NCBI RefSeq assembly: GCF_015706575.1
Contig: NW_024037047.1
Span: 3,290,632-3,354,631 of the forward strand
Reading direction: 5' to 3'
Source of the DNA: Patiria miniata
Lineage: Eukaryota > Echinodermata > Asteroidea > Valvatida > Asterinidae
DNA: 64,000 nucleotides
In this document: piece after piece, positions 35,453 through 47,290 of the stretch
Numbering within the stretch: the first letter of the stretch is position 1
Layout of the letters: every line of letters starts with the position of its first letter
Notes under the pieces: generated by a model
Told to the model about the DNA's origin: nothing
Seen by the model: the letters and a program-made list of their open reading frames with translations, nothing else
The model's database searches: none
Program-made: the position numbers and the translations under genes

Positions 35453-38400
35453 GTAAAGAAATAGTCATTGTTATTTTATACTTTCAATAATATAGGCCAT
35501 CCTAGTAAAGCGGTTTTCAAAGCACACAGCAACCGTGAAATGTATACAGATAAGCTAAAAAGTTGAATAAGTTGTGGAGGTAGCGTGATGGGAAAAGTTT
35601 ACTATTGTAATTCACTAGTGACGGTCAATAAGTGAGTGTCTTGAGCAAACCTAATTCACAAATGAAAGTCAGCCAATTAGTAACCAGATGAGTCAGGTCA
35701 GTCAGGTACAAAGAAGACTATAGTCTGCCATGGGCGTCGCCAGGATTTTTTCTAGAGGGGGGCAATTTTTTTTTGGCCAAAACATGCTTGTATTTCTCAA
35801 CACATTTTCGATTTATCAGTTTAAGAGGGGGGCAGGGACATTTTGCCCCCCCCCCAACTCATTAAATTTACACCACTTTGTCTTCGCGCCTCTTTTTCTT
35901 TTCTTTTTTTTCTTTTCTTTTTCTTCCTTTTTTTTTTTTTTGCTTGTTCAGGGGGAGGGGGGAAAGTGCCCCCCTTGCCCCCCCCCCCCTCGCGACGCCC
36001 ATGTAGTCTGCCCATTTGAGATCAGGAATCACATAAAATACTTGAACACGATATTGATTCCTGATCATGTTAACAAAACGTAAAGATTGTACGCTAAAAT
36101 AATTGCCCAGCACCAATACACATATAAGTTTCATATCAAATCCTTTGTGGTCAAAATATATTGTTAGGGTCATACTGTAGGTCTTACGCAACCCCCCCCC
36201 CCCAATGTTTGAAAGGTTGAAAAGAAATGTTCTTATGAACATATTTTGTACAACTTTCTACTCCTCTTAAATTTATGCAAACTATTTGACACCCTTTTTG
36301 TCTAATTTCATTGAAAAGTTCGATTCTTTAAACATTTCAATGTGTCCTTGCTTTTGCGGAATTGAGGGCGCTGTTGCTGTGATGTCATTTCAGGAAGACT
36401 CTATTCAGTTTTTCTGTTCAGTCGGAACCCCGAAATTTGCTCGTTGAAACCATCTGTTAGAACAATTTGCTCGTTGGATTACTATCATTTACTGGACACA
36501 ACAACACATCACCAAAGAAAAGAACATTGCGACAGCAAAATATCCAACAATCTTGTAACGTTTTGTGCTGAAATAACTGTAACATTGAGGTTTCTGCCTG
36601 AAATGACATCACACCTCTGCTCATGAATATGAAAAAATTATCATGATCATTAAAAAAACAAAAGGGCAACAAAATGCCAATGAAAATGCCAACACACAAA
36701 CAAAAAAAATTAAATGGGATTCAAGGTTTCTTTTTCAAGGACGGCATTACAAAAAAATACATTGCATGGGCCCTATTAATTAAACACCTACAATATTGGA
36801 ACTCAAATTGCTCTTCTCTTTTTTTTTTCTTCTTCTTTTTGTCCATTTTATTTTATTTAATTTTATTTGATATTTTTTTTTTTTGGGGGGGGGTTCCTGG
36901 TTTTGTATACGAAATCCAACTTCCCCAAGCATTCGTGAGACTACTATTGACCTTTTGAGTTCAAGGTCCACCGTTGAATGTGTATACAAAATCATGCACG
37001 TACGCAGACAGTTTCCTGATAGCACGGTGATCGATTCATGTTTGACTTGACCGCAGCTGGATCTCTTAAATAACATACATTGTCATCTCACAGAAACGAA
37101 TGTCCAAGAGATCTTCTTTGATGCCAACAATCGAGGGAACTTCCAACGAGGCCTGTGGCATCGCATTCCCTGTCGATCCTATCGTTCCGGGGAGAACCTG
37201 CTCGCAGTGTTCTGGTACCGGGGAGAAAACGTGGACGACCCAAACAAAGTGCTCCTGATCAGTTATCTCGAAAACAATTTGTATGCAAGCAGCGATCGAT
37301 ACACATTTTCCTCTGAGTTTAGTCTCGTGGTCAAAGATGTCAGAGACAGTGATGCGGGCAGATACCTATGTCAGGTTGTTTCGACTCTCACGACTCGGAG
37401 GGATGACAAGACTGATATTCAGGTTATCGGTAAGAAACCATTGTATGACTACCTAGTCCATCTGTAATTCAAATCACGAAATACACAAGCAATTCACTAT
37501 GAATATAATCACGAATTCATGTATATAAGAGTGTGTTAGTAGTTGCATGCATCCTGTGAGAGAAAAGATCTTTTATGAGCTAGTGAATGAATTAGTTCCT
37601 GCCAGTTTCCGGAGACTGAAGGACTACAACTGGCAGCCATAAATCATACACCAAGAAGCATTTGTGACATCGACAGAGTGGCAACCCCATGTCCCTATAC
37701 CCTATACACACCCTAGACTATTGCTACCTAGCACAACCCCCTCCCCTGATATCTCAAATGAATTCCTGAGCTTCTGTCAACACAATGACCAACACAAAAA
37801 GAGTGTCATATATCTCGCTACAAATGCATAAACATTTACTTTATTTCTCGGGAAAGACGGAGAACCTAAGACAAAAACATAATAAAGGACAACAACAGAA
37901 CACAAACAAACACAAGCGAAATTCAGCTCCCGAAGGATCACCCAAAGAATCTGTCGAGGGGCTCTCCTGACTAAACAGCTCACAAAATATATGTATTAAA
38001 TTTAATTAAATTAGATTAAATCAGATCAAGACAACTTTAATAATCCAATGTTCACACGGACACACACACAAATTACAATCTTAATATAAAGAAGTGCATT
38101 TAAACAAAGATAGAGAGCGATACCCGAATAAAATGTTATTAAAAATATAATTTGGTAATGTAAACAAATACAAAACTTGCGTTTCAAGCAAAACAAGTAA
38201 CACGAACAAGAAAGCATGCGTTCTTTGAACAAGACGAAAGAACCTTTACAAACATGGTTGGCCATAAAAAAGTCAACAAACATAAATATTTTATGAATCG
38301 TGGTGGTTTCACATATTGATTTCTGTGACATGCCATCTTAATGCATATGTCTGGGATTGTTTCTTTATTATTATTTTTATTTCATTTCTTCACAACCTTC

Positions 38401-41400
38401 AAAAATGTCTTTCTATCACGCAAAATAATAACATTAATTCGCTCGGAATATAATTCGACCAGTTTTCCTCGTTGTTATGTGGAGAGTGGCATACTGTTTA
38501 GTCGGTCTTCAATGCACTGCAAAATATACTCCACTTATTTGTTTTCATTGTCTGAAAAGAAGAACCCAAACATTGTGGTACATACATACACAAAGAAAAG
38601 CGACTTAACGGCTCGGTAAAATTGAACGAAATCCAAAGCAAAATTTTATGACAAACAAATAATTAACCATGAATGAACAGAATAAATTCAATATACTGCA
38701 TATTTCATTTAAAAAAATGAAATGCAGGTATTAACAAAACCCGAAAGCAAGTAATGATTTACAAACTTAGTAAGCAAATAAATATATAAAAATTGAGCAA
38801 ACGATTAACTTCGAAAGAATGAAAATATGACAAATAATGAGCTAAAAAGCATGAAAGATTTGATTTTTGATAGAACTTCCAGCAATCTAAACAAACAACC
38901 ATAGATTGCTTGAATCATTGGCCGCTAATATAAATAAACACTGACGATGACGATTAAGCATTTTGCCAGTCAGCATCTTTATCGATTTATCTTTGGCATA
39001 CATGTCTCCTGTCACATACTTGTTATAAATCTATTGAAACATGTATTTCTATTCAACCATCAGCCAAGCAGAAAAATCAAAATACGTTCGCCTTGGCAAA
39101 AGTGAAATACACAACACAGAGCAAAATAAAGCATGTCCACATTCAGCTTCGGCTATGAGTCAATGTTATGTTCGTGATTTAGCTGCATACCAAGCTACAT
39201 CAAATCAGAACCACAGTTCCTTAGATAGGTTTCTCTTTCAGACTGCGAGTAATTTTAATCCATACTGTTCTTTTACGTAAGAGTAAACTGTTACATATTC
39301 CAATTCTTTGATTTGTGATACAGGTGACAACTTTCCAGCCTGCACCATTTACACAACGTCCACTGCCAGTCTCCAGCAAGGACGGAGACAGACGCTTCCG
39401 TGTCACTGCGCGTCACAGACGCCAGACGCATCAATATCCGTAGTGTATTGGTCCACGGGAGCGGGCGTCACTACAGATACAACGATCATTGGTGCACGTT
39501 TCTCTGATGGTACCTTAGTTCAGTTCCAAGATGGCGCAGATTACAGTATGAATAGCGATTCTTCTCTCACAATCAACGTTTTGAGTGGACTTAGTGGTTC
39601 TTCGCGTTTTTGGTGTCACGTCTTCATGGCGGATGCCTCACAGCGCAACTGCTACTACGATGTATTGATTGAAGGTAATACTCCTCAGCTTCAGCAAATT
39701 TCACGAAACGTTACTCTCCGTCCCTTAACACCTTATGTATTAATTTATGCCTGTTTGGATTGATTTGTAAGTAAATTTCAGACGCAAATAAAAGGCTCAA
39801 ATAAGAGGCTGCCATCGTGGATTTGTATTTATTTCCGATAACTAATCTCATAGTTCGCGTGAACATATACCCGATAAAAGAAACGTTAAAGGCAGATACC
39901 CCTCACGGATAAATAAACTTGTACGTGTATCAGAAGAAAAATAACTGTTGTCGATCTTTGAAACCCTCATGATTCAAATTTAGCATTCGCATGTGAAACA
40001 TCTACAATAGTATAGTTTCGTTAGTGTGACGTCAGTTCAGTTTAAACCACGCCCACTGGTCATTTCGTAGCATTGGAACCGGAAGCTGACGCAACTTGAT
40101 TGTTTATCCAATGGGCGCTAGTAATCAGTTTTGCGCGCGCGTGTATGACTTTAAGTCAGTAAAATTGTATATTGAAAAGAAACGGTTTATTGTACCTGAC
40201 TAACTGACTAAAACACTGACTCACTGACTGACTAACTCCCCGACTGACTTATCGACTGTTACTGTCACTTGTTAACCTTGCAGAACTTTCACGTTACCCC
40301 GTAAGAACAATGAAATAACTCAATCCAGTTCAATGTGTACACCCAAGTAATGTAAACACTTTCAATAACTGGCAATTCTAAATCACTTGAATATAATATG
40401 TGTGCTCTGTGTACTAGGCTTCCTTGTGCTCTTGTTAATTTTCAGATGAAAATTTGGCTGATTTCGGTCTCCAAGCCTCAATTTCGTCTTTCTACCTTCA
40501 GGTGGGACGAAATCAAACCATTCCCTGCATTGCATGGTTGCCCGGAGATGACCTATGCATGGTACAGTGGTTCAAAGTCGACACCTTGATAGGCCGACAT
40601 GTAATCGTCAATTACTCCCTGTCCACTGATGTTGTTTACGACTATCCTGGATTCGGTGTCGGTAATGGTTTTGGTCTGTCGATTAAATCCGTTAATGACG
40701 CACACACAGGGAGATATGTATGTATTCCGGACAACAATTCTACAGACGAGGGTGCAATGGACGTTTACGTATTTGGTACGCAATGAGTATGATTTGAGAT
40801 ATGCTTTTCTCTTGATTTGAAAAATAAACTTAATTCGGATTATATTTACATTTATTTCAAATACACATGCTTCAGCGTATATCTTATGTATAACAAAAAC
40901 TTTCTTTTCTGATCCCCATCATTATGGCTAATAAATATGTACTATGTTTTTTAATTCAGAACATAGTTGATTAAATATTCTTCAGAACTGTGCACGCACA
41001 ATCACTGATAAGCAGTTTGTTTTCTTTGGACAGGAATTTTAATCCACTTCCTTAACTTATTTCAACTGTTTTTTTTTCGTTTTGTATAATGCAGTGGAGA
41101 AAAGCTCTTCAACCAAACCTGGTGAAAACATCTTTTAAAAATTGTGAAATTATGTTATTATGCCAATTGGAATACACTTTTTAAAATATGCTCAACATGT
41201 AGATGAAAATCGCTGTCAAAAGTAAGTTTCTTTCTTATTGCAACACCCTGTAAAGTTGTAAATTCATTATGGTTCGTTCTCATCCGTAACATAAAAACAG
41301 GTGACACTTTTCCTCTGGACAACGGGACTGTCACCAGGAATATCACTTCAACCTTTGACACTTATAAGATACAAGAACTAAAATGTCCCGCTGGTACAAA

Positions 41401-44400
41401 TGCCATCGGGATGAATAGGTCAACAGTGATCTGGTCGTATGGGCCGCCAAAGGCTACAACGACTACCACGATTGGTCTGCTAACTCTACCAGGTGGCACT
41501 CCGGCGATGTCTCGGACTGGATGCTTCGGCATAACATCTGCAGGATCCCTCCTCCTGAACAAGTGTCCCCGAGAATCTGACGTCAGGTACTGGTGCCACG
41601 TCTTTCCCGACGGTGATGTGGTGCAGAGATCCTACGTGGATGTTGTCATCAAAAGTAAGTACACAAAACTTGAAAAAAATAAAACGAAAAATCCTTTAAT
41701 TGTATTTTCAGATTAATGGGAAGCATATAACGGATGACGGATTTTCGTCCGCCAATCGACACACTATAGGTCTTTAACAAGCCCCTTTCAAAGGGCACCT
41801 TCCCCAAGGACAATGTAAGTACAGAATTGTACTCTTGCATTGTACTCTCACAGAGGAACACCGACCAGTCCCGAGGTAGTGCGATCTATGTCAAATTGCC
41901 AATTACTAATGTCACAATATTTGTATTTTAGGGGGAAATGATTCCTATATGATTATTATAATTTATGTCGAAAGGTGCGACCCAGTATACACCTGCTACA
42001 CTAGTTAAAGTCGTCTGTGTCTGCTTATCTGCGATGGTCATTGTGGCTGTTGGTGTGTGCTTGGTGCTGAAATGTCGCAGACGATGCTCGACTGGTGATC
42101 GGGAGCAAGGAAGCTACACAAGGGTTGATAACACAGGTGAGTGACTTTGTTCTCCCTCAGCCTGCCATATTTGTATTACAACAAAAGTAAGTTGTCAAAC
42201 AAAAATATTTCATATCACTAAACGCTTTTTTCACCACGTTTTCACACATGAATGGAAGCAGTGAAAGGAATCTAAGACACAGGTAAACAAAACAATTATA
42301 CCTCGGGGTGCAAAGCACCCTTAGCTTCGTCTAGAGTGCTTTTCCCCCACTCGCGTGTTCACAACGTCATACCCCAAATCACAGCAGTCAACAATTGTTA
42401 ATTTTATCATGTTTAATGTTAACTTAAGATACAAAAAAAATTGCAATCGGAAAAAAAACCCCACCTGTTTTCAACAAATCTTTGCGTTGTTTAAGTGTGC
42501 ACTGTTTATCCCTCATTGTAATTAGATCCAGAATTGCACTTCGAAAGACTGGTGGCAGAAGTCAAAAGGTTTATCAGGACAACCGCGTGCAGGCTTCCCA
42601 CTATGTCATGGCCTTCAGGGAACGACGCCAGCTTCGCTCCGATGGATGATTTATTTACATCGCCAGAATTATTTGGTATCTCGTATATCAAAGGTAGCTC
42701 TGTAAAATACAGGTTGGAGTCAATAAACGAACTTTTGTTTGATAACATATCTGAGTTGTCAGGTCATGCTCTTTTGCAGGGGAGAGACGGAAGTGGTAAG
42801 ACCACCATCCTCTATAAGATGGCTAACGACTGGGTAGAAAAGAAACACAGTGCTGCTTTGCAGCAGGCAAAGTTGGTCTTTGTTCTATCGTGTAGGGCAA
42901 TTCTCCAAACTAAAAGCATTGGAGAGGCAGTTTGGCGTCAAATGCTTCAAAAGCAGAAAGATTTGTCACCAAGGTTAATTAACGATTACTGTGTGGATCA
43001 CCCGGGCGAAGTGGTAGTTCTTGTCGACAACTGTAATGACAAAGCTGACGTCGAAGGTGTAATTGAAGTCCTTAATGAACAGGGTCTTCTTGGATGCAAA
43101 GTGGTTATGACAATAAGGAATGGGCAGTGGGCAAAGGATATCTGTATAGAGAGGAACTTACGGCATGTTATTAACAACGGATTTAAAGCAAGTGATATAA
43201 ATCAGCACGTCGATAATGTGTTGAGTATCACAGAAGCAAGTAGCTGTAGTGACTCGGATACTCATGCGAGTCTCTCTGAGTATTTGCGTGCAGGTATTCT
43301 GCCACCAAGGCTTTCCTGTCTCCCAGGCATTCTCCGCACTTTGTGTAAGTTGTCCGAGTGGACGAAGGGTAAAGCCTTCAATGATTTGCCAACTATGACC
43401 GATGTGTTTACCAGGCTAGTGCGATGCTTGTTTGACAAGAGTCAACCAACTGCTGAACAGGATACACACATTGGGGAAGAAAGATACCCAAAAGACAGGC
43501 TTACAAATGAACAACTTGCTGTTGTGGTTGAACTTGGTAAGGTTGCCTTCTTCAAGATCGTTGAAGGCTCTACAAATTCTGTTACATTTACCAAGTCTGA
43601 CTTTGTTGATGAATCCGAAAATGGGCAGAGTATCATCGACATTGGTGCAAAGGTGGGCCTCATCATCTGTTGTGATGAGGAGGTAGACTTAGAGTCTGAA
43701 ACAAGTGACGAGCTTGCGTCAAGTAAAGGTAGCAAATGTCTGTGTTGCACCTGTGGGGATGCTTGCAAACCAGAAACTGGGACCGAGGATGCGGAGTTGC
43801 TTCCGCTGCGACAAAAAGCTGGTGAAGTCAAGTTTGCACTAGAGGTTCTCCAAGAGTATTGCGCTGGTATGTACATGTCACACACAAGAGAACACATCTC
43901 CACATGGATGGATGCAATCAAACAAGTTGATGTTCTAAAGAATGTTGACAAACTGGCCAACGTGTTTGCTTTTGGAGGAGGGGAAAGTTCAACTGCTTGT
44001 TCTGCACTCGTGAAACATCTAGTTAACGTTATCACGGAGTCACGGCCAAGAGTACAGAATATTTCAGACGTTATACAGTTGCAGAAATTGATGGAGTTGT
44101 GCCTCCAACTGAACTTCGAAGGCAAATGCAAGGGTTGTATGAACAAGCAGCTGCGTTCACTGTTAGTCTCCTGGAGATTACTGTTGGTTAATATTTCCGA
44201 CCACAAGTTGCGGCTTCTGACTTATCTTCTGAAACACGCGAAGCCAGAGAGAACAGAATTTAGCTTGAATCCAGAGTCAATTGAACTGTTCCGGTTTGAG
44301 AAGCATGCTTTTGATGAGATTGAGGAGTACATGAGTTCTTTCGCTTCGAGGGCAAACAAGAACATACAATTTGAGGTCCTGGGTAACTTAAATTCGAAAG

Positions 44401-45176
44401 AACTGAAGATGCGTGATAGGATAGAGTCAAGAGACAAGGACGAGCCACTCTTCCTCAGCAAAGAGTTGAAAAATACTCACAATATCTTTACTTTGGAGTC
44501 CATGGCTCTGCACAATCTTAGGCAGTCGGGAGACGGTCGTTTGTCCAGCTCGCCTGAAGATTTCGTTGGAAGTCTTTTGAGTGTGGTAAATGCAAAAGAA
44601 ATCGTTCTCATCGGGTCGATATTGACATCAGAAAACATTTGCAACTTTGTCAACCGCCTTCAAACCTTTCATCATCTACAAAAAATAGATTTACGATTGA
44701 ATGAGGAGATTGATGACACAGCCTTCCTAGCCATAGTGAGGTCACTCAAAAAATACAAATTCCTGACTGATCTCAGGTTGTCTGTTTCCAAGGTAGGAAG
44801 CGCTGGGTTCCATCGAGCGAAGAGAGCCATCACAGAAAACCCTGGCTGGTCAAGGTTGAAAACTCTGTATCTGCTCCATGTCGCCAAGCCAATACCATTT
44901 GCACTGTTCCTTACAGTCACTGTGAAGCACCTCAAGCAACTGACATACCTTCACGTATCAGGATGTGAAGGTCATGACAACAGTGTACCGGAGGAAATTC
45001 TCAAAGATTTTGAGAAAAGCATGAACGAATCAAAGCTTGCCGAAAACGTTGAGATTGTTTTCGAACGGATGGAGTCCTTTAAGACAAGGGTTCCCTTAAA
45101 GATTCCAAGGGAAAAGGGGCCAAACAAAACACATGATATTCCTTTTGGAGGCATTGTAACCGAAGCTTCAAACTAA
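35380..45176 (+). CDS. Gene C: Ig(x4)-TM-NACHT-LRR membrane receptor (spliced, 7 coding exons)
   Basis: Exons 35380-35452, 37094-37429, 39324-39674, 40446-40775, 41301-41654, 41975-42136 and 42526-45176 join in phase 1 to 1418 residues with no internal stop. Domain order equals A and B: Ig1 25-136, Ig2 137-253, Ig3 254-363, Ig4 364-481, TM exon 482-535, NACHT-LRR 536-1418. The second Walker B aspartate is asparagine and the sensor-like motif is changed, so ATP hydrolysis may be impaired. Its NACHT exon looks like a recombinant between an A/D-type 5' half and a B-type 3' half. Confidence 0.82.
35729..36003. mobile_element. hAT-like MITE in gene C intron 1
   Basis: Inverted ends CATGGGCGTCGC and GCGACGCCCATG flanked by an 8-bp direct repeat TAGTCTGC (35721-35728, 36004-36011). 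Intron 1 of D has this text once and uninterrupted (CTATAGTCTGCCCATTTGGG, near 53710). An 8-bp duplication is typical of hAT transposons. The interior is pyrimidine-rich with poly-C and poly-G blocks and no gene. Confidence 0.85.
36816..36898. repeat. T-rich tract ending in a G run, before gene C exon 2
   Basis: Long T-rich stretch followed by nine or ten G, equivalent to the tract before B exon 2. It leaves about 195 bases to the exon. Confidence 0.6.
37094..37429 (+). CDS. Gene C exon 2: Ig domain 1 (V-set-like)
   Basis: 112 codons, core IPCRSY, AVFWYRG and SDAGRYLCQ. It differs from B at only a handful of sites (for example VFWYRG, VVKDVRD and the normal glycine before the second cysteine). 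Confidence 0.82.
39324..39674 (+). CDS. Gene C exon 3: Ig-like domain 2
   Basis: 117 codons, core TLPCHCAS, VVYWSTG and SRFWCHVF. Its second half (TTIIGARF, TLVQ, DYSM, LTINVLSG, SSRFW, DVLIEG) sides with A against B and D. Confidence 0.82.
40446..40775 (+). CDS. Gene C exon 4: Ig domain 3
   Basis: 110 codons, core IPCIAW, VQWFKVD and HTGRYVCIPD. Nearly identical to D (both have STDVVYDYPGFGVGNG), showing a very recent common origin or conversion of this exon. Confidence 0.82.
41301..41654 (+). CDS. Gene C exon 5: Ig-like domain 4
   Basis: 118 codons, core LKCPAG, VIWSYG and RYWCHVF. Shares FPDGDVVQRSYVDVVIK and NKCP with D. Acceptor AAAAACAG, donor GTAAGT. Confidence 0.82.
41975..42136 (+). 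CDS. Gene C exon 6: transmembrane segment and juxtamembrane tail
   Basis: 54 codons, two more than in A and B. The helix reads about VVCVCLSAMVIVAVGVCLVL, then KCRRRC. A lysine (TLVKVVC) sits at the outer edge of the helix where the other copies have a hydrophobic residue. The acceptor is GTCGAAAG where the others have TCGACAG, so the usual C before AG is an A. Tail SYTRVDNT; donor GTGAGT. Confidence 0.78.
42526..45176 (+). CDS. Gene C exon 7: NACHT NTPase with LRR-like tail, terminal exon
   Basis: P-loop GRDGSGKT (residues 621-628). Walker B reads VVVLVDNCND: aspartate to asparagine at residue 704 (codon 43029-43031). The sensor-like motif is VMTIR instead of VMATR. EVLQEYCAGMYMSH and the LRR-like tail are intact. 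Up to about 43290 the protein follows D (NEQGLLGCKVVM, AKDICIERNLRHVI, ITEASSCSDS), after about 43480 it follows B (RYPKDRLT, GKCKGCMNKQLRSLLVS, ESKLAENVE). Confidence 0.88.
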
Positions 45177-45183
45177 AAACTGT

Positions 45184-45374
45184 GTTAAGCAATTAAACAC
45201 AATTTTGCTATCACTTTGTAAACATGTTTAAAAGCTAAACATTGCGGTCAATTTTTAAACATCCATGCTCAATTGCTAATTACTATCCGTCCTCCCTGTT
45301 AACATGTTTACAACCTGAATGATAACAAGAAAGTGGTTAGAAAAGTGTTAAGGCTTAATTGTTAAACAGAGATT
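45184..45374. repeat. Possible short inverted-repeat element after gene C
   Basis: Counterpart of 28920-29115, with GTTAAGCAATTAAAC at the left and CTTAATTGTTAAAC at the right. Confidence 0.35.
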
Positions 45375-45436
45375 TTGCAGTGTAGGTTCGTTTCTTGATA
45401 AACAACAACAACTTAAACATTCTTAAAAGAATCAGT

Positions 45437-45725
45437 AGGATTTTAGGCTTTGCATTGTAGAAATACGAATGAATAATAGGTTTGCGGAAACACCATGTGC
45501 ACATGATTTCTTAAACTAAGAGGATGGTTCTAAAAAAATAGACTATAAATTCGACGTTTTGGTCAGTTTGCTCTGACCGTCTTCAAGAGAGTGCGTCTCC
45601 GTCTCCTAAAAACGGTCACAGCATTCTGACCGGAACGTCGATTTTATACCTTTGGTTCTTTTCAGAACCATTCTCTTAGTTTGAGAAGTAATTCCTACAT
45701 GTTGTTTTTGCAAACCTTTCATTCA
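45437..45725. mobile_element. Fold-back element, possible Penelope-like terminal repeat
   Basis: An imperfect inverted repeat of about 250 bases: GGTTTGCGGAAACACCATG (45479 on) faces CATGTTGTTTTTGCAAACC (to 45716), and CTAAGAGGATGGTTC faces GAACCATTCTCTTAG. Each arm has a small hairpin (GGTCAGTTTGCTCTGACC and GGTCACAGCATTCTGACC) next to AACGTCGA. A related piece is at 49065-49300. Hairpin plus GAAACGT next to it recalls hammerhead-type motifs of Penelope-like elements; this class is a guess. Confidence 0.45.
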
Positions 45726-45990
45726 TTAAAATAATCAGTTCGGTTTCAAACTTTACTAGCGGACTTGTTCTCAGTGACATGCCACATAGTTGTTTCAACC
45801 CGTAAGGTTCCCTTATGACATAGTGTTGATGTAAACCGTGATGTCTCCTTGTTTTGTTCGTATTTTTGCTTGCATTGGGATACTCAAAGTGCCTTTTTTA
45901 TGGGATACAGTCCATTGAAATACCGATCAGGTGACCAAGGGATTGTACTACTTGAATGAGATAAACCACTTGCTTTATTATTTCAATGAA
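45725..45990. other. 3' flank of gene C shared with A
   Basis: CTAGCGGACTTGTTCTCAGTG and following text match the flank right after gene A (8315 on). This suggests that the original 3' flank was pushed away from gene C by the inserted elements. No gene. Confidence 0.5.
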
Positions 45991-47290
45991 ATTTGCAGAG
46001 TGGTATTGTTCCCGGTGAATGGAAATTGGCCAAGGTGAATACTCCTATCCACAAAGGTGGTGTACTTCATGACCCTTTTCAATACCGACCTTTTTCAGTT
46101 ATGTCAACTGTTTTGGCAATTTTTGAGCGTATTGTTCATAATCGGTTTCCTCATATTCCTACAGTGAATGACTGCCTAGCACAGTAATAATCGGTCTTCA
46201 GACCTCTTCATTCCACACAAACAACACTCCTCCCATACGTTTTACTCAAGCAGGTAGACAGTGGTACATTTATAGGAGCAGTGTTATTAGATCTTCGTAA
46301 ATATTTTGACACTGTCAATCACACAATTTTGCTTAACAAATTACACAATATAGGCGTACGAGGTCTGGAGCTCGACTGGTTCCGGTCTTACCTTCATGGA
46401 AGGACACAGGTAACTAACACTGGGAAAGTCCTATCGAGCAAATCCGATTCTATCAATTTAGGAGTGCCACAAGGAACTATCTTGGGCCCATTGTTGTTTT
46501 CTATATTTATTAATGATATCACTTGAGTGACTGAGCATACTAGAATTGTCCTTTATGCTGCTGACACTTCATTTTTTTTAATCAAGTAAAGATATTCATC
46601 AGATTAACTTGTATATCAACCGTGATCTGCAGAAAATATCAATTTGGCTCATCGACAATGGATTAAAATTGAAAATTACTGAGTCCAACAGCATGTTGAA
46701 AATAACATTTGCCTGGAACAAGCTACCACAAGATAAATATCTTGGTGTTCAAATCGCTTGTAAAATTAAATGGATAGAACATATTGACTATATTGCATCT
46801 TCTGTCTCTAAAACAATAGGTATTTTGAATAGACTCAAAATGTCTTACCTACACAAACCCTTTTTCTTATTGTGAAAAGCCTTATATTTCCTCAGTTTGA
46901 TTATCGTGATCTTATATGGAGTAGTGCTTTCAAAATATCGTTACAACCGCTGCTCGATGTACCTTTGATCGAGAGCAGGAAGGACTATTCTTAAGGTCTC
47001 ATCTAGAACATCAGCATCAGCTGTACGTAGTGAACTAGGTTGGAAAACTCTTAGCAATGTGGTTCTTCCACTCGCTAGAACAGAAAATGGAAGACAAACT
47101 TTTAACTTTAGGGGTGCCAAGGCTTGGAATAAATTACCGCAACATTAAAAATCTCCACATCCAACAAGTCTTAATCACTTCGTCAAACTACTCAAACAGC
47201 TCAGTAAAAAAAAGCCAAAAATAAAACGCACAAAAAAGAACAAAATGGGGAGGGGTGTCATCTTGAAGTGATTTTTGTATTGTATTGTAA
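45990..47290 (+). mobile_element. Degenerate non-LTR retrotransposon (LINE) after gene C
   Basis: Frames show reverse-transcriptase landmarks in order: VPGEWKLAKVNTPIHKGG and QYRPFSVMS (45990-46185), LDLRKYFDTVNHTILLNKLH, GVRGLELDWFRSYL and LGVPQGTILGPLLFSIFIND (46281-46525), a catalytic box VLYAADTSFF (46549-46578) and KYLGVQIACKIKWIEHIDY (46738 on). The C-terminal FRGAKAWNKLPQH is near 47110. Stops and shifts separate the blocks, so it is dead. The box should be F/YxDD; here the first aspartate is alanine. Confidence 0.85.

Noticed and set aside
43442..44206. 254-residue open frame on the minus strand
   Set aside because: It lies wholly inside the NACHT exon of C, and matching antisense frames occur in A, B and D; it mirrors the sense codons and has no domain.
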